Source: an uncultured Bacteroidales bacterium (GTDB lineage Bacteria; Bacteroidota; Bacteroidia; Bacteroidales; UBA932). Taken from it: a stretch of 41,756 bases of DNA. Position numbers and translations under genes: made by a program. The notes beneath the pieces are model-generated. The model saw nothing but the letters and a program-made list of their open reading frames with translations, was not told the origin of the DNA and ran no database searches. The stretch covers positions 1 to 41,756 of the forward strand of contig CABUIX010000015.1 of the NCBI GenBank assembly GCA_902491795.1. Direction: 5' to 3'. Below are positions 23,334 to 31,696 of this stretch, piece after piece (within the stretch, counting starts at the first letter, position 1; every line of letters starts with the position of its first letter).

Positions 23334-24268
23334 CGTGCTGAGCGTTTCCTGCGGTCACTGAGGTTGAATATGAGGGCTACCGTAAGTCCGCTTATGATAT
23401 GCCATATTCCCCACCATGCGGTAATGACCAGGGTCCCGCCGTGGGGAGGGAAGTCTGCGAAGATTGACGTTCCGAGCAGCAGGACCAGTCCGAGGCCGCT
23501 GTTCTGTATTCCTGTCTCTATCGTGATGGTGCGGCGGTCGACGGGCGGAAGCCTGAATGCGGAACTGTTCGCGAAGCCCAGAAGCAGTGCCAGCAGGTTG
23601 TGGAGAAGCACAACCAGGAAAATGTACTTGATGCACTTCAGGAATGCGTCAATGTTCCCGACGAAAGACAGCACTATCATTGCAATGAAGAAGATGATGC
23701 TGAATATCTGCAGCGGCTTCTTGAGCTTGTCGGCCACTTTCGGCAGATACTGGGCAGTGAGAATTCCCAGCGTGAGAGGAATCCCGAGCAATATGAATAT
23801 GGTCTTGAATACGTCCCAAAGCGGAATCGACAGCTGAGGTACCTCTCCTGCGATGTGAGACAGGTTCATGTAGAGGTTGCCGTAGAACCAGAAGTTGAAA
23901 GGTGTGGTGAATATTGCAAGGGCGGTGCTGATTGCCGTAAGGCTTACCGAAAGTTCTATGTTGGCCTTTGACAGGGAACTTATGAAGTTGGAGATGTTCC
24001 CTCCCGGGCATGAGGCCACCAGTATCATTCCCATTGCCATCGTCCAGGAGATGGAAGAGCCGAGGGCAAGCGCAAGCAGAAAAGTGAAGAGCGGAAGAAG
24101 AATGATCTGGCTGAAGGCTCCGACCAGGACGGACTTGGGTTTTCTGAATATTTCGGCGAGTGCGACGCCATACATCACGAAGGCAAGTACTATGTTGATG
24201 GTGTTCATGCCTCCGGCATTGAGGGTCACGTCAATTCCGTCGATCAGCGAGACGATTTCGGGTTTCAT
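23330..24268 (-). CDS. Bile acid:sodium symporter family transporter
   Basis: This 312-residue integral membrane protein has about nine or ten hydrophobic helices. The family core 'ILVASCPGGNISNFISSLSK' gives the SCPGG/N-x-x-S crossover motif, and 'TIETGIQNSGLGLVLL' gives the second, inverted-repeat crossover. Members import organic anions with Na+; the substrate is unknown and need not be bile acid. I chose ATG 24268 because the -7 box at 24292-24299 lies upstream of it; an ATG at 24277 is also possible. First gene of a three-gene coupled unit. Confidence 0.9.
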   Translation of the reverse strand: MKPEIVSLIDGIDVTLNAGGMNTINIVLAFVMYGVALAEIFRKPKSVLVGAFSQIILLPLFTFLLALALGSSISWTMAMGMILVASCPGGNISNFISSLSKANIELSVSLTAISTALAIFTTPFNFWFYGNLYMNLSHIAGEVPQLSIPLWDVFKTIFILLGIPLTLGILTAQYLPKVADKLKKPLQIFSIIFFIAMIVLSFVGNIDAFLKCIKYIFLVVLLHNLLALLLGFANSSAFRLPPVDRRTITIETGIQNSGLGLVLLLGTSIFADFPPHGGTLVITAWWGIWHIISGLTVALIFNLSDRRKRSAR

Positions 24269-24291
24269 AATACACATCTTAAATCCGGCCG

Positions 24292-24299
24292 CAAAGATA
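24292..24299 (-). promoter_or_regulatory. Promoter -7 box of the symporter operon
   Basis: TATCTTTG on the minus strand, perfect consensus, 23 bp upstream of the symporter ATG. Confidence 0.6.
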
Positions 24300-24429
24300 C
24301 CAAAAATTATCATATTGTTCCCGGTGGAATGTGTCCGTATGGTTGTCCGGAGAGCGCAGGGCCATCCCGGCTGAGCAGAATGGGGCTGCAGAATAAACCT
24401 GCTGATATTGAGGGGAAGAAAAGATTATT

Positions 24430-24479
24430 AAAATTTTTTCAAAAAAATTTTGCAGAATAAAGAAATTGTTCTACCTTTG
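24430..24479 (+). promoter_or_regulatory. Strong promoter with upstream AT-rich palindrome, for a small RNA
   Basis: TTG (24450-24452), 19 bp, TACCTTTG (24472-24479): the best promoter in the window. A perfect 10-bp inverted repeat of A/T (24430-24439 and 24442-24451) sits directly on and above the -33 box, like an UP-type or operator element. Confidence 0.8.
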
Positions 24480-24560
24480 TACTCGGGATGAGCAAGTGAC
24501 CGTTCTGGCCCGTCAACCTATTGGTTATTAGTTTTAGTGTTATTAATTATGTGGTTAGTG

Positions 24561-24599
24561 TGAGTTGTTGCCGGGAGGTCACAACTCATTTCTTTTTTT
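24561..24599 (+). terminator. First terminator of the candidate small RNA
   Basis: 8-bp perfect stem TGAGTTGT / ACAACTCA with a 12-nt GC-rich loop, followed by TTTCTTTTTTT. Confidence 0.85.
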
Positions 24600-24602
24600 A
24601 TG

Positions 24603-24624
24603 TCTGCCCGAAAGGCAGATTTTT
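24603..24624 (+). terminator. Second terminator of the candidate small RNA
   Basis: 6-bp stem TCTGCC-CGAAA-GGCAGA followed by TTTTT. It has no T-run on the minus strand, so it serves plus-strand transcripts, not the rluA-type gene that ends at 24624. Confidence 0.85.
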
Positions 24625-25880
24625 CATTTTGCAGTGATTTCTGTTAGCCTGCCGCTGACCGGGTGCCTGAATCTTATCGATTCCGCGTGCAGGTACATGC
24701 GGTCTGCCGGGGATCCTCCATACAGCATGTCTCCCTTGATCGGGTGCCCGAGGCCTGCAGAATGAGCTGCGTGCACCCGGATCTGGTGCGTGCGGCCTGT
24801 AAGGGGATGAAAAAGTATGTCGATCTCACCGTCTGGAAAAATTTCCAGCACTTTGTATTCCGTGACCGCGGGCCTTCCGGTGAGTCTGTCAACGATCTGC
24901 CTTGGCCTGTCATAGTAGTCCGGAGACAGCGGAAGTGCTATTGTGCCCTGGAGTGACCTCCTGAACGGAGTGCTTCCGGAGCTCAGCCTTGCCCTGTATG
25001 TCTTGAAGATTTCCCTTTTGGCGAACTGCTTTTCGATTGCGGCCTTGCACTCCGGTGTTCTTGCCCATACCATGGCGCCGGAGGTGTCCATGTCTAGCCT
25101 GTGGCAGGAATAAACTTCGCCGTATCTTGCGGAGAGCCAGTCCATCAGGGACTTGACTCCGGTCCTTCCGGGCACGGAAAGCATTCCGGCCGGCTTGTTG
25201 ACACATATTATATAGTCATCGCAATACAGTATCTCCGGCTCTTTCCCCTCGTATTCCTTGTCAAGAGGATTGGGCTCAACTTCCAGGCCCTGCATCATGA
25301 AACTCAGAAGCGGCCCGCACTTGCCGAAACATGCAGGATAGAAATGCCCATGCTGCCGGACTTCAGAAGAATGGTCCGCTCCATACCAGAATTCTCCCAT
25401 TGCCAGAGGCTGCATGCCGTTCAGGTATGCGTACTGAAGCAATTTCGGCGCAGCACATTCTCCCGTGCCTCCGGGTGGCACCATTCCGCGTGAGGCAAAT
25501 ATCTCCTTGACCGAGCGGCATTCTCCTCTGGCATTGAGTACACGGTACTGGCAGAAGAGCCAGTCCTGCAGCTGTGCGGATGCATGGCTCTTTGCAATTC
25601 CGTCCGGCATCGAGGATATTTCTGCCTCCCTGTGCCTGAAATATCCCTTAGGATTGCTGTAGTCAAAAATTGGCGGCACGAATCCGTCAAGGAGTGCGTG
25701 TCCTCCTGCGAGTCCGCTGAATGCGTTGAGACAGCCGCGGTCCGTAAGCAGCACGCCGAGCATCTTGCCTTCGGAAAATAGACTCCGAAGTCTCGTGTCT
25801 GCATCGACACGGGCTGTCAGGGCCTTTGAGGCCTCGACTGTTTCCGGTGCCGGGTTGTAGCGGAAAGGGTAGGTGAACAT
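24624..25880 (-). CDS. RluA-family pseudouridine synthase, compact two-part form
   Basis: This enzyme isomerises uridine to pseudouridine in rRNA or tRNA. It has 418 residues. The C-terminal synthase domain (about 215-418) has the catalytic motif HRLDMDTSG (the second Asp is the nucleophile), 'VNKPAGMLSVPG' and 'HPLTGRTHQIRVHA'. The N-terminal ~210 residues form the extension seen in long RluA-like proteins: 'VPPIFDYSNPKGYF' and PPGGTGECAAPKLLQYAY. Long homologues of ~550 residues carry a coiled coil between these parts; here it is missing. Last gene of the DUF3467-kdsC-maf unit. Confidence 0.92.
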   Translation of the reverse strand: MFTYPFRYNPAPETVEASKALTARVDADTRLRSLFSEGKMLGVLLTDRGCLNAFSGLAGGHALLDGFVPPIFDYSNPKGYFRHREAEISSMPDGIAKSHASAQLQDWLFCQYRVLNARGECRSVKEIFASRGMVPPGGTGECAAPKLLQYAYLNGMQPLAMGEFWYGADHSSEVRQHGHFYPACFGKCGPLLSFMMQGLEVEPNPLDKEYEGKEPEILYCDDYIICVNKPAGMLSVPGRTGVKSLMDWLSARYGEVYSCHRLDMDTSGAMVWARTPECKAAIEKQFAKREIFKTYRARLSSGSTPFRRSLQGTIALPLSPDYYDRPRQIVDRLTGRPAVTEYKVLEIFPDGEIDILFHPLTGRTHQIRVHAAHSAGLGHPIKGDMLYGGSPADRMYLHAESIRFRHPVSGRLTEITAK

Positions 25881-25899
25881 CCTGCCGTCGCGCCGGGCG

Positions 25900-26475
25900 T
25901 CAAATGAAATTCTTCAGTTCCTGCCAGATCCGGTGAACCGGCAGGCCCATAACATTATAGAAGGAGCCTTCGATCCGTGAAATTCCCACATAACCTATCC
26001 ATTCCTGAACTCCATAGGCTCCGGCCTTGTCGTAGGGCTTGAATTTGTCGATGTAGGTGTCGATTTCGCTGTCTTCGAGCCTGCAGAATTCCACGAGTGT
26101 TGACACGCTGAAGCATTTCTCAGAACGGCAGTCACGGATTGTCACGGCCGTGACCACTTCGTGGGTCCTGCCCGAGAGCATGTGCAGCATCGTTTCGGCC
26201 TCTTCGCGTGAATGCGGCTTCCCGAGTACCTTGCCGTCAATTATTACGACCGTGTCGGCGGTGATCAGGATTTCGTCATCCTCGAGCGGCCTGTGGAAGC
26301 CGTGGGACTTGCCCAGGCTCATGTCCACCGGCACACGGTGCGGCTCCACTCCCGGTTCAGAGGATTCCTCGAAGGTGTTTCCGGTGTCGACCGTGAACTC
26401 GAGCTGCAGTCCGGCGAGGAGCTCCCTGCGCCTGGGAGAGTTGCTTCCGAGAATGATTCTTCTGTTCTCAAGCAT
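25900..26475 (-). CDS. maf: Maf-like nucleoside triphosphate pyrophosphatase
   Basis: This 191-residue protein hydrolyses non-canonical or excess dTTP/UTP to monophosphates and pyrophosphate (house-cleaning). It has the N-terminal loop LGSNSPRRRELLAGL, 'ITADTVVIIDGKVLGKP' and the C-terminal 'YDKAGAYGVQEW' with the catalytic Asp, all signature Maf blocks. It starts 4 bp after the KdsC-like gene stop. Confidence 0.94.
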   Translation of the reverse strand: MLENRRIILGSNSPRRRELLAGLQLEFTVDTGNTFEESSEPGVEPHRVPVDMSLGKSHGFHRPLEDDEILITADTVVIIDGKVLGKPHSREEAETMLHMLSGRTHEVVTAVTIRDCRSEKCFSVSTLVEFCRLEDSEIDTYIDKFKPYDKAGAYGVQEWIGYVGISRIEGSFYNVMGLPVHRIWQELKNFI

Positions 26476-26479
26476 TGTC

Positions 26480-27013
26480 CTAGTAGATCTGGTTGAACTT
26501 GTCCTCGTCGAAATGCCATTTGTCCTGGGCCTTCAGGATAAGTTCTATGCCTTCCCTGAGGCAACCGCGTCCTCCCGGCCTCTGGGTGACATAGTCGGCG
26601 GCATCCTTTGCCTCCTGGACAGCATCGGCCGGAGCAATGCCGAATCCGCATGCACGGAGCACCTGTGTGTCGGGAATGTCGTCACCGAAATATGCGACTT
26701 CGGACGGGTCGAGGTTGTTCTTTTCGCAGAATTTGCGGAAAGTCGCGAGCTTGCCGCGCACTCCGAGATAAAGGTTCTCTCCCTTCACGCCCATGTGCTG
26801 GCAACGGCTGCTGAGTGCGGGGGTATCACCTCCGGAAATCACTGCCATGGTGAATCCCTTCAGGGCTGCCACGCGGGATGCAAATGAGTCCTTGGCGTCA
26901 ACTGCCCTGACGAGGTCGTCCATTCCGGGGCCGACCGGTATGATCATACCGTTGGTCAGGACTCCGTCGATGTCGTAGGCGATGGCCTTTATTTTCTTAA
27001 GATTTTGTTCCAT
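26480..27013 (-). CDS. kdsC: KdsC-like 3-deoxy-D-manno-octulosonate 8-phosphate phosphatase (HAD)
   Basis: KdsC dephosphorylates Kdo-8-phosphate on the way to the Kdo of lipopolysaccharide. This 177-residue protein is a small HAD phosphatase without a large cap. Motif I is YDIDGVLT (Asp14/Asp16), motif II Ser is in AVISGGDT, and motif IV is FGDDIPD. The KdsC-typical 'DGVLTNG' start and C-terminal 'QRPGGRGCLREGIELIL' support this over other small HADs. It overlaps the DUF3467 gene by 17 bp. Confidence 0.9.
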   Translation of the reverse strand: MEQNLKKIKAIAYDIDGVLTNGMIIPVGPGMDDLVRAVDAKDSFASRVAALKGFTMAVISGGDTPALSSRCQHMGVKGENLYLGVRGKLATFRKFCEKNNLDPSEVAYFGDDIPDTQVLRACGFGIAPADAVQEAKDAADYVTQRPGGRGCLREGIELILKAQDKWHFDEDKFNQIY

Positions 27014-27323
27014 TGGGCGTGATGTCTGCGAGGTTCAACGTGGTTCCCTTGGGCTCCGATGGCTTCGCGGGATTGATGGGGCCGAACTTGGCCTCGTATT
27101 TTGAGATGTTGTCGTAGAGGACGTTAAGCAGGTTCTTGCAGTTCTCCGGGGTCATGATGACCCTGTTGGTGATTTCCGCCTTGCCCATCAATGGCAGTCT
27201 TGTGGCGAAATCGATGATGAACTCGCCTTTTGAGTGTCCTACTATCGCGAGGTTGGAATATGAGCCCTTGAGGACTTCAGGCCTGACCTCGATGTCAATC
27301 TGCTGTTTCTTTTCGTTGTCCAT
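26997..27323 (-). CDS. DUF3467 protein
   Basis: This 108-residue soluble protein matches the DUF3467 family: GSYSNLAIVGHSKGEFIIDF, split by beta-strands, and 'VIMTPENCKNLLNVLYDNI'. The family is common in Bacteroidetes and has no assigned function. It is the first gene of the kdsC-maf-rluA unit and is divergent from valS. Confidence 0.9.
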   Translation of the reverse strand: MDNEKKQQIDIEVRPEVLKGSYSNLAIVGHSKGEFIIDFATRLPLMGKAEITNRVIMTPENCKNLLNVLYDNISKYEAKFGPINPAKPSEPKGTTLNLADITPNGTKS

Positions 27324-27361
27324 ATGATTTCATGTAATTGTTGTCCGTCCTGTGGCGGAGG

Positions 27362-27369
27362 CAAATTTA
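27362..27369 (-). promoter_or_regulatory. Promoter -7 box of the DUF3467-kdsC-maf unit
   Basis: TAAATTTG on the minus strand, perfect consensus, 38 bp upstream of the DUF3467 ATG; the -33 box is weak. Confidence 0.55.
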
Positions 27370-27412
27370 GTCATTAATGGCTGAATTATTAAAAAAATAT
27401 CTCCAAAATGAC

Positions 27413-27420
27413 TATCTTCG
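27413..27420 (+). promoter_or_regulatory. Promoter -7 box abutting the valS start
   Basis: TATCTTCG (one mismatch to consensus) ends six bases before the valS ATG, which would give a leaderless or nearly leaderless transcript. The AT-rich DNA upstream has no clear TTG. Confidence 0.45.
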
Positions 27421-27426
27421 CGAACT

Positions 27427-30066
27427 ATGGACATTGATGCAAAATACAACCCCGCAGAAGTCGAGGACAAATGGTATGCTTATTGGGTGGAGAACAGGTG
27501 TTTCCACTCCGAGCCTGACAACAGGGAACCTTATACTATAGTGATACCCCCGCCAAATGTGACGGGCATTCTTCATATGGGCCATGTGCTCAACAATACC
27601 CTCAATGACGTGCTGATCCGCAAGGCTCGCATGGACGGCAAGAACGCCTGCTGGATTCCCGGTACTGACCATGCCAGCATCGCGACCGAATCCAAGGTTG
27701 TGGCGCGCCTTAAGGAAAAGGGTATCTCCAAGGATGACCTGACGCGTGAGGAATTCCTGAAATATGCCTGGGAATGGAAGGAGGAGCACGGAGGGATAAT
27801 CCTGCAGCAGCTGCGCAAGCTCGGTGCTTCCTGCGACTGGGACCGCACCCGCTTCACGATGGAGCCCGAGCTGACCGATGCGGTGACCGCCACATTCTGC
27901 TACTTCTACAAGAAGGGAATGATATACAGGGGAGTGCGAATGGTCAACTGGGACCCGGTTGCGCTCACTGCCATCAGCGACGACGAGGTGATCCACAAGG
28001 ACACCAAGAGCCATTTCTATTATCTTAAGTACCGCATAAGCGACGGAGCCGGTCATCCGACAGAAGATTATGTCACAATCGCGACGACCCGCCCCGAAAC
28101 GATCATGGCCGATGCTGCCGTCTGCATAAATCCTTCGGACGAGCGCTATCACCACCTCCGCGGAAAGAAGGTCCTTATTCCTCTGATCGACAGGGAAATA
28201 CCCATCATTGAGGATGACTATGTGGAGACGGATTTCGGCACGGGCTGCCTGAAGGTCACGCCGGCACACGATGCCCATGACTATGAGATAGGTCTCCGTC
28301 ACAATCTTCCTGTGCTCGAGATCATCGACGACAAGGGCCGCCTGAACGAGAAGGCGCAGATACTTGTGGGGGAGGACCGTTTCGTTGCCCGCAAGAAGAT
28401 TGTCGGAATGCTCGAGGAGGCCGGCGCGCTTCTCAAAGTTGAAGAATATACTTCCCCCGTGGGCTATTCGGAGCGCACAGACGCCGTAATTGAGCCGAAG
28501 CTCTCGGCGCAGTGGTTCCTTAAGATGGACAAGCTGGCGGCAATGGCGCTTGAAAGCGTTGAATCCGGAAAGATAAGGCTGATTCCCGACAAATACCGCA
28601 ATACCTACCGCCACTGGATGGAGAATGCCCATGACTGGTGCATCTCCAGGCAGCTTTGGTGGGGACAGCGCATACCGGCATATTATCTGCCCGACGGCAG
28701 CATTGTAGTCGAGGAAACTCCTGAGCTGGCACTGGAGGCGGCGAGAAAGAAGGACCCTTCGCTCACTGCCGCTGACCTGCGTCAGGATGAGGATGTGCTT
28801 GACACATGGTTCTCAAGCTGGCTTTGGCCCATTTCCGTTTTTGACCCCAAGCGGCCAGGACATCCCGAGCACAAGCCCAACAGGGACCTGTCATACTATT
28901 ATCCCACAAATGATCTTGTGACCGGCCCTGACATCATCTTCTTCTGGGTCGCCAGGATGATAATGGCTGGTGACGAGTTCATGGGTGAGGTGCCGTTCCA
29001 CAACGTGTACTTTACCGGAATCGTCCGTGACAAGCTTGGCCGAAAGATGAGCAAGACCCTTGGCAACAGCCCGGACCCTCTTGACCTTATTGCAAAGTAT
29101 GGTGCTGACGCGGTAAGGCTCGGCATGCTGCTGTGCTCTTCTGCCGGAAACGACATTCTCTACGATGAGTCTCAGGTTGAGCAGGGACGCAACTTCTGCG
29201 GCAAGATATGGAACTCATGGAGGCTTGTCAACGGCTGGAACGTCGACGAGAAGGCCGAACAGCCCGAGGAGGCGAGAATTGCCGTCAAGTGGTTTGACAA
29301 CCAGTTGTCAAGGACCATCGAGGCAGTGGAGGATCATTATTCAAAGTTCCGCATCAGTGATGCCCTGATGGCAGTGTACAAGCTTTTCTGGGACGACTAC
29401 TGCAGCTGGTATCTTGAGCTTGTAAAGCCTGCCTACGGGACTGCAATCGACGGAATTACCTATTCCGCAACGCTGACTTTCTTCGAGAAACTGCTGAAAC
29501 TTGTGCATCCCGTGATGCCTTTCATTACCGAGGAGCTGTGGCAGTCGATGGAGCGCCGCACTCCCGGGGATACCATCATGTTCCAGCGCACACCGGTTGC
29601 CGGTCCGTATGATTCGGCTTTCCTCGCCAGTTTCGATGCGGCAAGGGAGGCGATTATTGCCATCCGCGGCATTCGTGCACAGAAGCAGATATCCCCGAAG
29701 GAAGCGCTCAAGCTTTTCATTGACGGAGACTTCAGTGAGGAACTGCTCCCTGTGGTGAGAAAGTTCGCTAATATCTCGGAGTTCGGCAAGGGAAGTGCCG
29801 AGGGAGCTTCGGTGTCATTCATTGTCGGTACCGTCAAGATGAGCATTCCTCTGGAAGGACATATCGATGCCGGAGAGGAGAAGGCCAAACTTGAGGCTGA
29901 ACTTGACAGGCAGCGCAGGTTCCTTGCATCCGTCAGGGCGAAACTTGGCAATGAGAAATTCGTTTCCCATGCGCCTGAGGCAGTCATCGCCGCCGAACGC
30001 AAGAAGGAGGCAGACAGCCTTGCACGCATTGAGGCTCTGGAGGAGTCGCTGAAATCTTTGGATTAA
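27427..30066 (+). CDS. valS: Valyl-tRNA synthetase
   Basis: It charges tRNA-Val with valine and edits threonine. It has 879 residues, full length. HIGH-type motif: ILHMGH in 'PPPNVTGILHMGHVLN' (about 38-54). The CP1 editing domain contains 'TTRPETIMADAAV'. The KMSKS loop reads RKMSKT (residues 539-544), followed by the anticodon-binding domain and a C-terminal coiled coil ('AKLEAELDRQRRFLASVRAK'). First gene of a seven-gene plus-strand run. Confidence 0.98.
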   Translation: MDIDAKYNPAEVEDKWYAYWVENRCFHSEPDNREPYTIVIPPPNVTGILHMGHVLNNTLNDVLIRKARMDGKNACWIPGTDHASIATESKVVARLKEKGISKDDLTREEFLKYAWEWKEEHGGIILQQLRKLGASCDWDRTRFTMEPELTDAVTATFCYFYKKGMIYRGVRMVNWDPVALTAISDDEVIHKDTKSHFYYLKYRISDGAGHPTEDYVTIATTRPETIMADAAVCINPSDERYHHLRGKKVLIPLIDREIPIIEDDYVETDFGTGCLKVTPAHDAHDYEIGLRHNLPVLEIIDDKGRLNEKAQILVGEDRFVARKKIVGMLEEAGALLKVEEYTSPVGYSERTDAVIEPKLSAQWFLKMDKLAAMALESVESGKIRLIPDKYRNTYRHWMENAHDWCISRQLWWGQRIPAYYLPDGSIVVEETPELALEAARKKDPSLTAADLRQDEDVLDTWFSSWLWPISVFDPKRPGHPEHKPNRDLSYYYPTNDLVTGPDIIFFWVARMIMAGDEFMGEVPFHNVYFTGIVRDKLGRKMSKTLGNSPDPLDLIAKYGADAVRLGMLLCSSAGNDILYDESQVEQGRNFCGKIWNSWRLVNGWNVDEKAEQPEEARIAVKWFDNQLSRTIEAVEDHYSKFRISDALMAVYKLFWDDYCSWYLELVKPAYGTAIDGITYSATLTFFEKLLKLVHPVMPFITEELWQSMERRTPGDTIMFQRTPVAGPYDSAFLASFDAAREAIIAIRGIRAQKQISPKEALKLFIDGDFSEELLPVVRKFANISEFGKGSAEGASVSFIVGTVKMSIPLEGHIDAGEEKAKLEAELDRQRRFLASVRAKLGNEKFVSHAPEAVIAAERKKEADSLARIEALEESLKSLD

Positions 30067-30084
30067 CCCCAAAACAGTTGAGAT

Positions 30085-30342
30085 ATGCTTGTTTATCCTA
30101 TGATGATCGGCGTTTGGGAGATTGTCGCGATTGTTTTCATAATCGTGCTCCTCGTCGGAGGGAAGAAGATACCCGAATTGATGAAGGGCGTCGGCAAGGG
30201 CGTCAGGAGTTTCAAGGAGGGACTGAACGGCATTGAGGAAGAGGTGAACAGAAGCGGTAATTCGCCGAAAGAGGAAAAGACCGCTTCTTCCGACGGCAAG
30301 GCCGGCGGTTCCGGCGACAAGACCGGGAATTCCGCTGCTTAG
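30085..30342 (+). CDS. tatA: Sec-independent translocase TatA/E
   Basis: TatA oligomerises to form the path for folded proteins exported with twin-arginine signals. This 85-residue protein has an N-terminal membrane helix (about 7-24, VWEIVAIVFIIVLLVGG), the hinge and amphipathic helix KKIPELMKGVGKGVRSFKEG, and a charged Ser/Lys/Gly-rich tail. It lies 18 bp after valS and 5 bp before tatC. No separate TatB is seen, so this protein may serve both roles. Confidence 0.94.
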   Translation: MLVYPMMIGVWEIVAIVFIIVLLVGGKKIPELMKGVGKGVRSFKEGLNGIEEEVNRSGNSPKEEKTASSDGKAGGSGDKTGNSAA

Positions 30343-30347
30343 GAAGG

Positions 30348-31106
30348 GTGGCTGACAGGGGCAACACCGCCGAGATGTCCTTTTGGGAGCATCTCGATGT
30401 GCTCAGGGGTCTGATATTCCGTGTCCTGGGCGTTGTCTGCGTACTCTCCTGTCTTGGCCTTGTATTCAAGGAACAGCTCTTCAGGGTGATTCTGGCCCCA
30501 TCCAGTCCTGACTTTTTCATGTACAGGCTCATGGGGGCTGATTTCAGCATGGAGCTGATCAATGTGGACATCAGCGCACAGTTTTTTGTCCACATAAAGG
30601 CTTCTTTTGCGGCTGGACTGATCCTGGGGTTTCCTTACCTGGTATGGGAGATCTGGAGGTTTATCGTGCCTGCGTTGTATGCGTATGAGAAAAAGGCCGT
30701 GAAAAAGGCCTTTTTCCTGTCGTCCGGCTTGTTTTATGTCGGGGCCGCTGTCGGATATTTCGTGATTCTTCCTTTCTGCCTGCAGTTTTTCATGAACTAC
30801 AATGTCAGCCCGGAAATTGCAAACACGGTGACTCTGCGCTCTTACATGTCGATGTTCAATTCCATGGTGTTCCTTATGGGAATTGCCTTTGAGTTCCCTT
30901 CGGCGATACTGCTGCTGTCGACTCTCGGAGTTTTGGACAAGACTATCCTGAAACGCGGCAGAAAATATGCGTTCATTGTTCTGCTGATCGTAGCCGCCTT
31001 CATTACGCCTACAGGTGACCCCCTGTCGATGCTGGTGCTGGCTGCTCCCCTCTATCTTCTGTATGAATTGTCGATAATGCTATGTTCGTCTCGAAGGAAC
31101 CCCTGA
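30348..31106 (+). CDS. tatC: Twin-arginine translocase subunit TatC
   Basis: TatC is the receptor for twin-arginine signal peptides. The protein has 252 residues and six hydrophobic segments. The cytoplasmic N-terminus holds MSFWEHLDVLRG with the signal-binding Glu/Leu-Arg; 'GFPYLVWEIWRFIVPALYAYEKK' is the strongly conserved loop; FEFPSAILLL and 'RKYAFIVLLIVAAFITPTGDP' follow. I used the GTG at 30348 because the extra nine residues fit Bacteroidetes homologues; an ATG at 30375 is possible. Confidence 0.95.
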   Translation: MADRGNTAEMSFWEHLDVLRGLIFRVLGVVCVLSCLGLVFKEQLFRVILAPSSPDFFMYRLMGADFSMELINVDISAQFFVHIKASFAAGLILGFPYLVWEIWRFIVPALYAYEKKAVKKAFFLSSGLFYVGAAVGYFVILPFCLQFFMNYNVSPEIANTVTLRSYMSMFNSMVFLMGIAFEFPSAILLLSTLGVLDKTILKRGRKYAFIVLLIVAAFITPTGDPLSMLVLAAPLYLLYELSIMLCSSRRNP

Positions 31107-31675
31107 TTCAGAGTGTAGGCTGCGTGAACTGGCCTGACATATTTCCCGACAAGCCTGAGGTCAAGTTTGAAATAAGCTGCAGCGGAAGGGAAATTCTGCT
31201 GCATTTCAGGGTATGCGAGCCTGTCACAAGGGCTGTTTGCTCAAATGACAGGGAGAACATGTGGGAGGATTCCTGCGTGGAATTTTTTTTCGCGCCTTGC
31301 GACGACGGCCTGTATTACAACTTCGAGTTCAATTGCATAGGAAAACTTTACCTGTGCTGCGGCAGCGGGAGAAACGGAAGGACATTCCTTCCGCAGGAGG
31401 CTTATTCGCTCGTGAGGCGCCGGAGCAGTCTGGGTTCCGAGCCGTTCGGCCTGCGCGAGGTTCCCGAATGGGAATTGGAAGTGGCAATACCGGTACAGGC
31501 GCTTTCCTTTCATGACCTCATGAGTTTCAGCGGGCTGCACGCTTCCGGCAATCTTTACAAGTGCGGAAACATGCTCCCGCGCAGGCATTACCTGAGCTGG
31601 GCTCCCGTTGCGGCTCCGGCTCCAGACTTTCACCGTCCCGATTGCTTCGGCAAGATTGATTTTGACACTTTTTGA
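31082..31675 (+). CDS. Carbohydrate-binding family 9 (CBM9)-like protein
   Basis: This 197-residue protein without signal peptide has the CBM9-like/DOMON-type beta-sandwich motif MWEDSCVEFFF (about residues 60-70), then 'YYNFEFNCIGKLYL' and 'VPEWELEVAIPVQAL'. In secreted enzymes such domains bind sugars; a stand-alone cytoplasmic form has no assigned role. The start overlaps the tatC end by 25 bp, so the pair is coupled. An ABC-F gene follows after 21 bp. Confidence 0.85.
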   Translation: MFVSKEPLIQSVGCVNWPDIFPDKPEVKFEISCSGREILLHFRVCEPVTRAVCSNDRENMWEDSCVEFFFAPCDDGLYYNFEFNCIGKLYLCCGSGRNGRTFLPQEAYSLVRRRSSLGSEPFGLREVPEWELEVAIPVQALSFHDLMSFSGLHASGNLYKCGNMLPRRHYLSWAPVAAPAPDFHRPDCFGKIDFDTF

Positions 31676-31696
31676 ACAACATAACTGACTGCCAAG

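Larger units (their letters stand above)
24486..24624 (+). ncRNA. Candidate small non-coding RNA, ~110-140 nt
   Basis: A near-ideal promoter ends at 24479. About 110 nt later come two consecutive rho-independent terminators (24561-24599 and 24603-24624). No open reading frame of useful length lies between, and the next gene is on the other strand. The RNA can form AACC-tatt-GGTT (24515-24526) and a long-range pairing GTGACC (24496-24501) with GGTCAC (24577-24582), whose 3' side lies in the first terminator's loop and edge, so a pseudoknot or a terminator/antiterminator switch is possible. It does not resemble SRP RNA, tmRNA or RNase P RNA. It has the general plan described for Bacteroidales-specific RNA motifs, but I cannot assign a family. 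Confidence 0.65.

Noticed and set aside
27412..28632. Long minus-strand open frame opposite valS
   Set aside because: It mirrors the valS codons, has no recognisable family, and valS is certain on the other strand.
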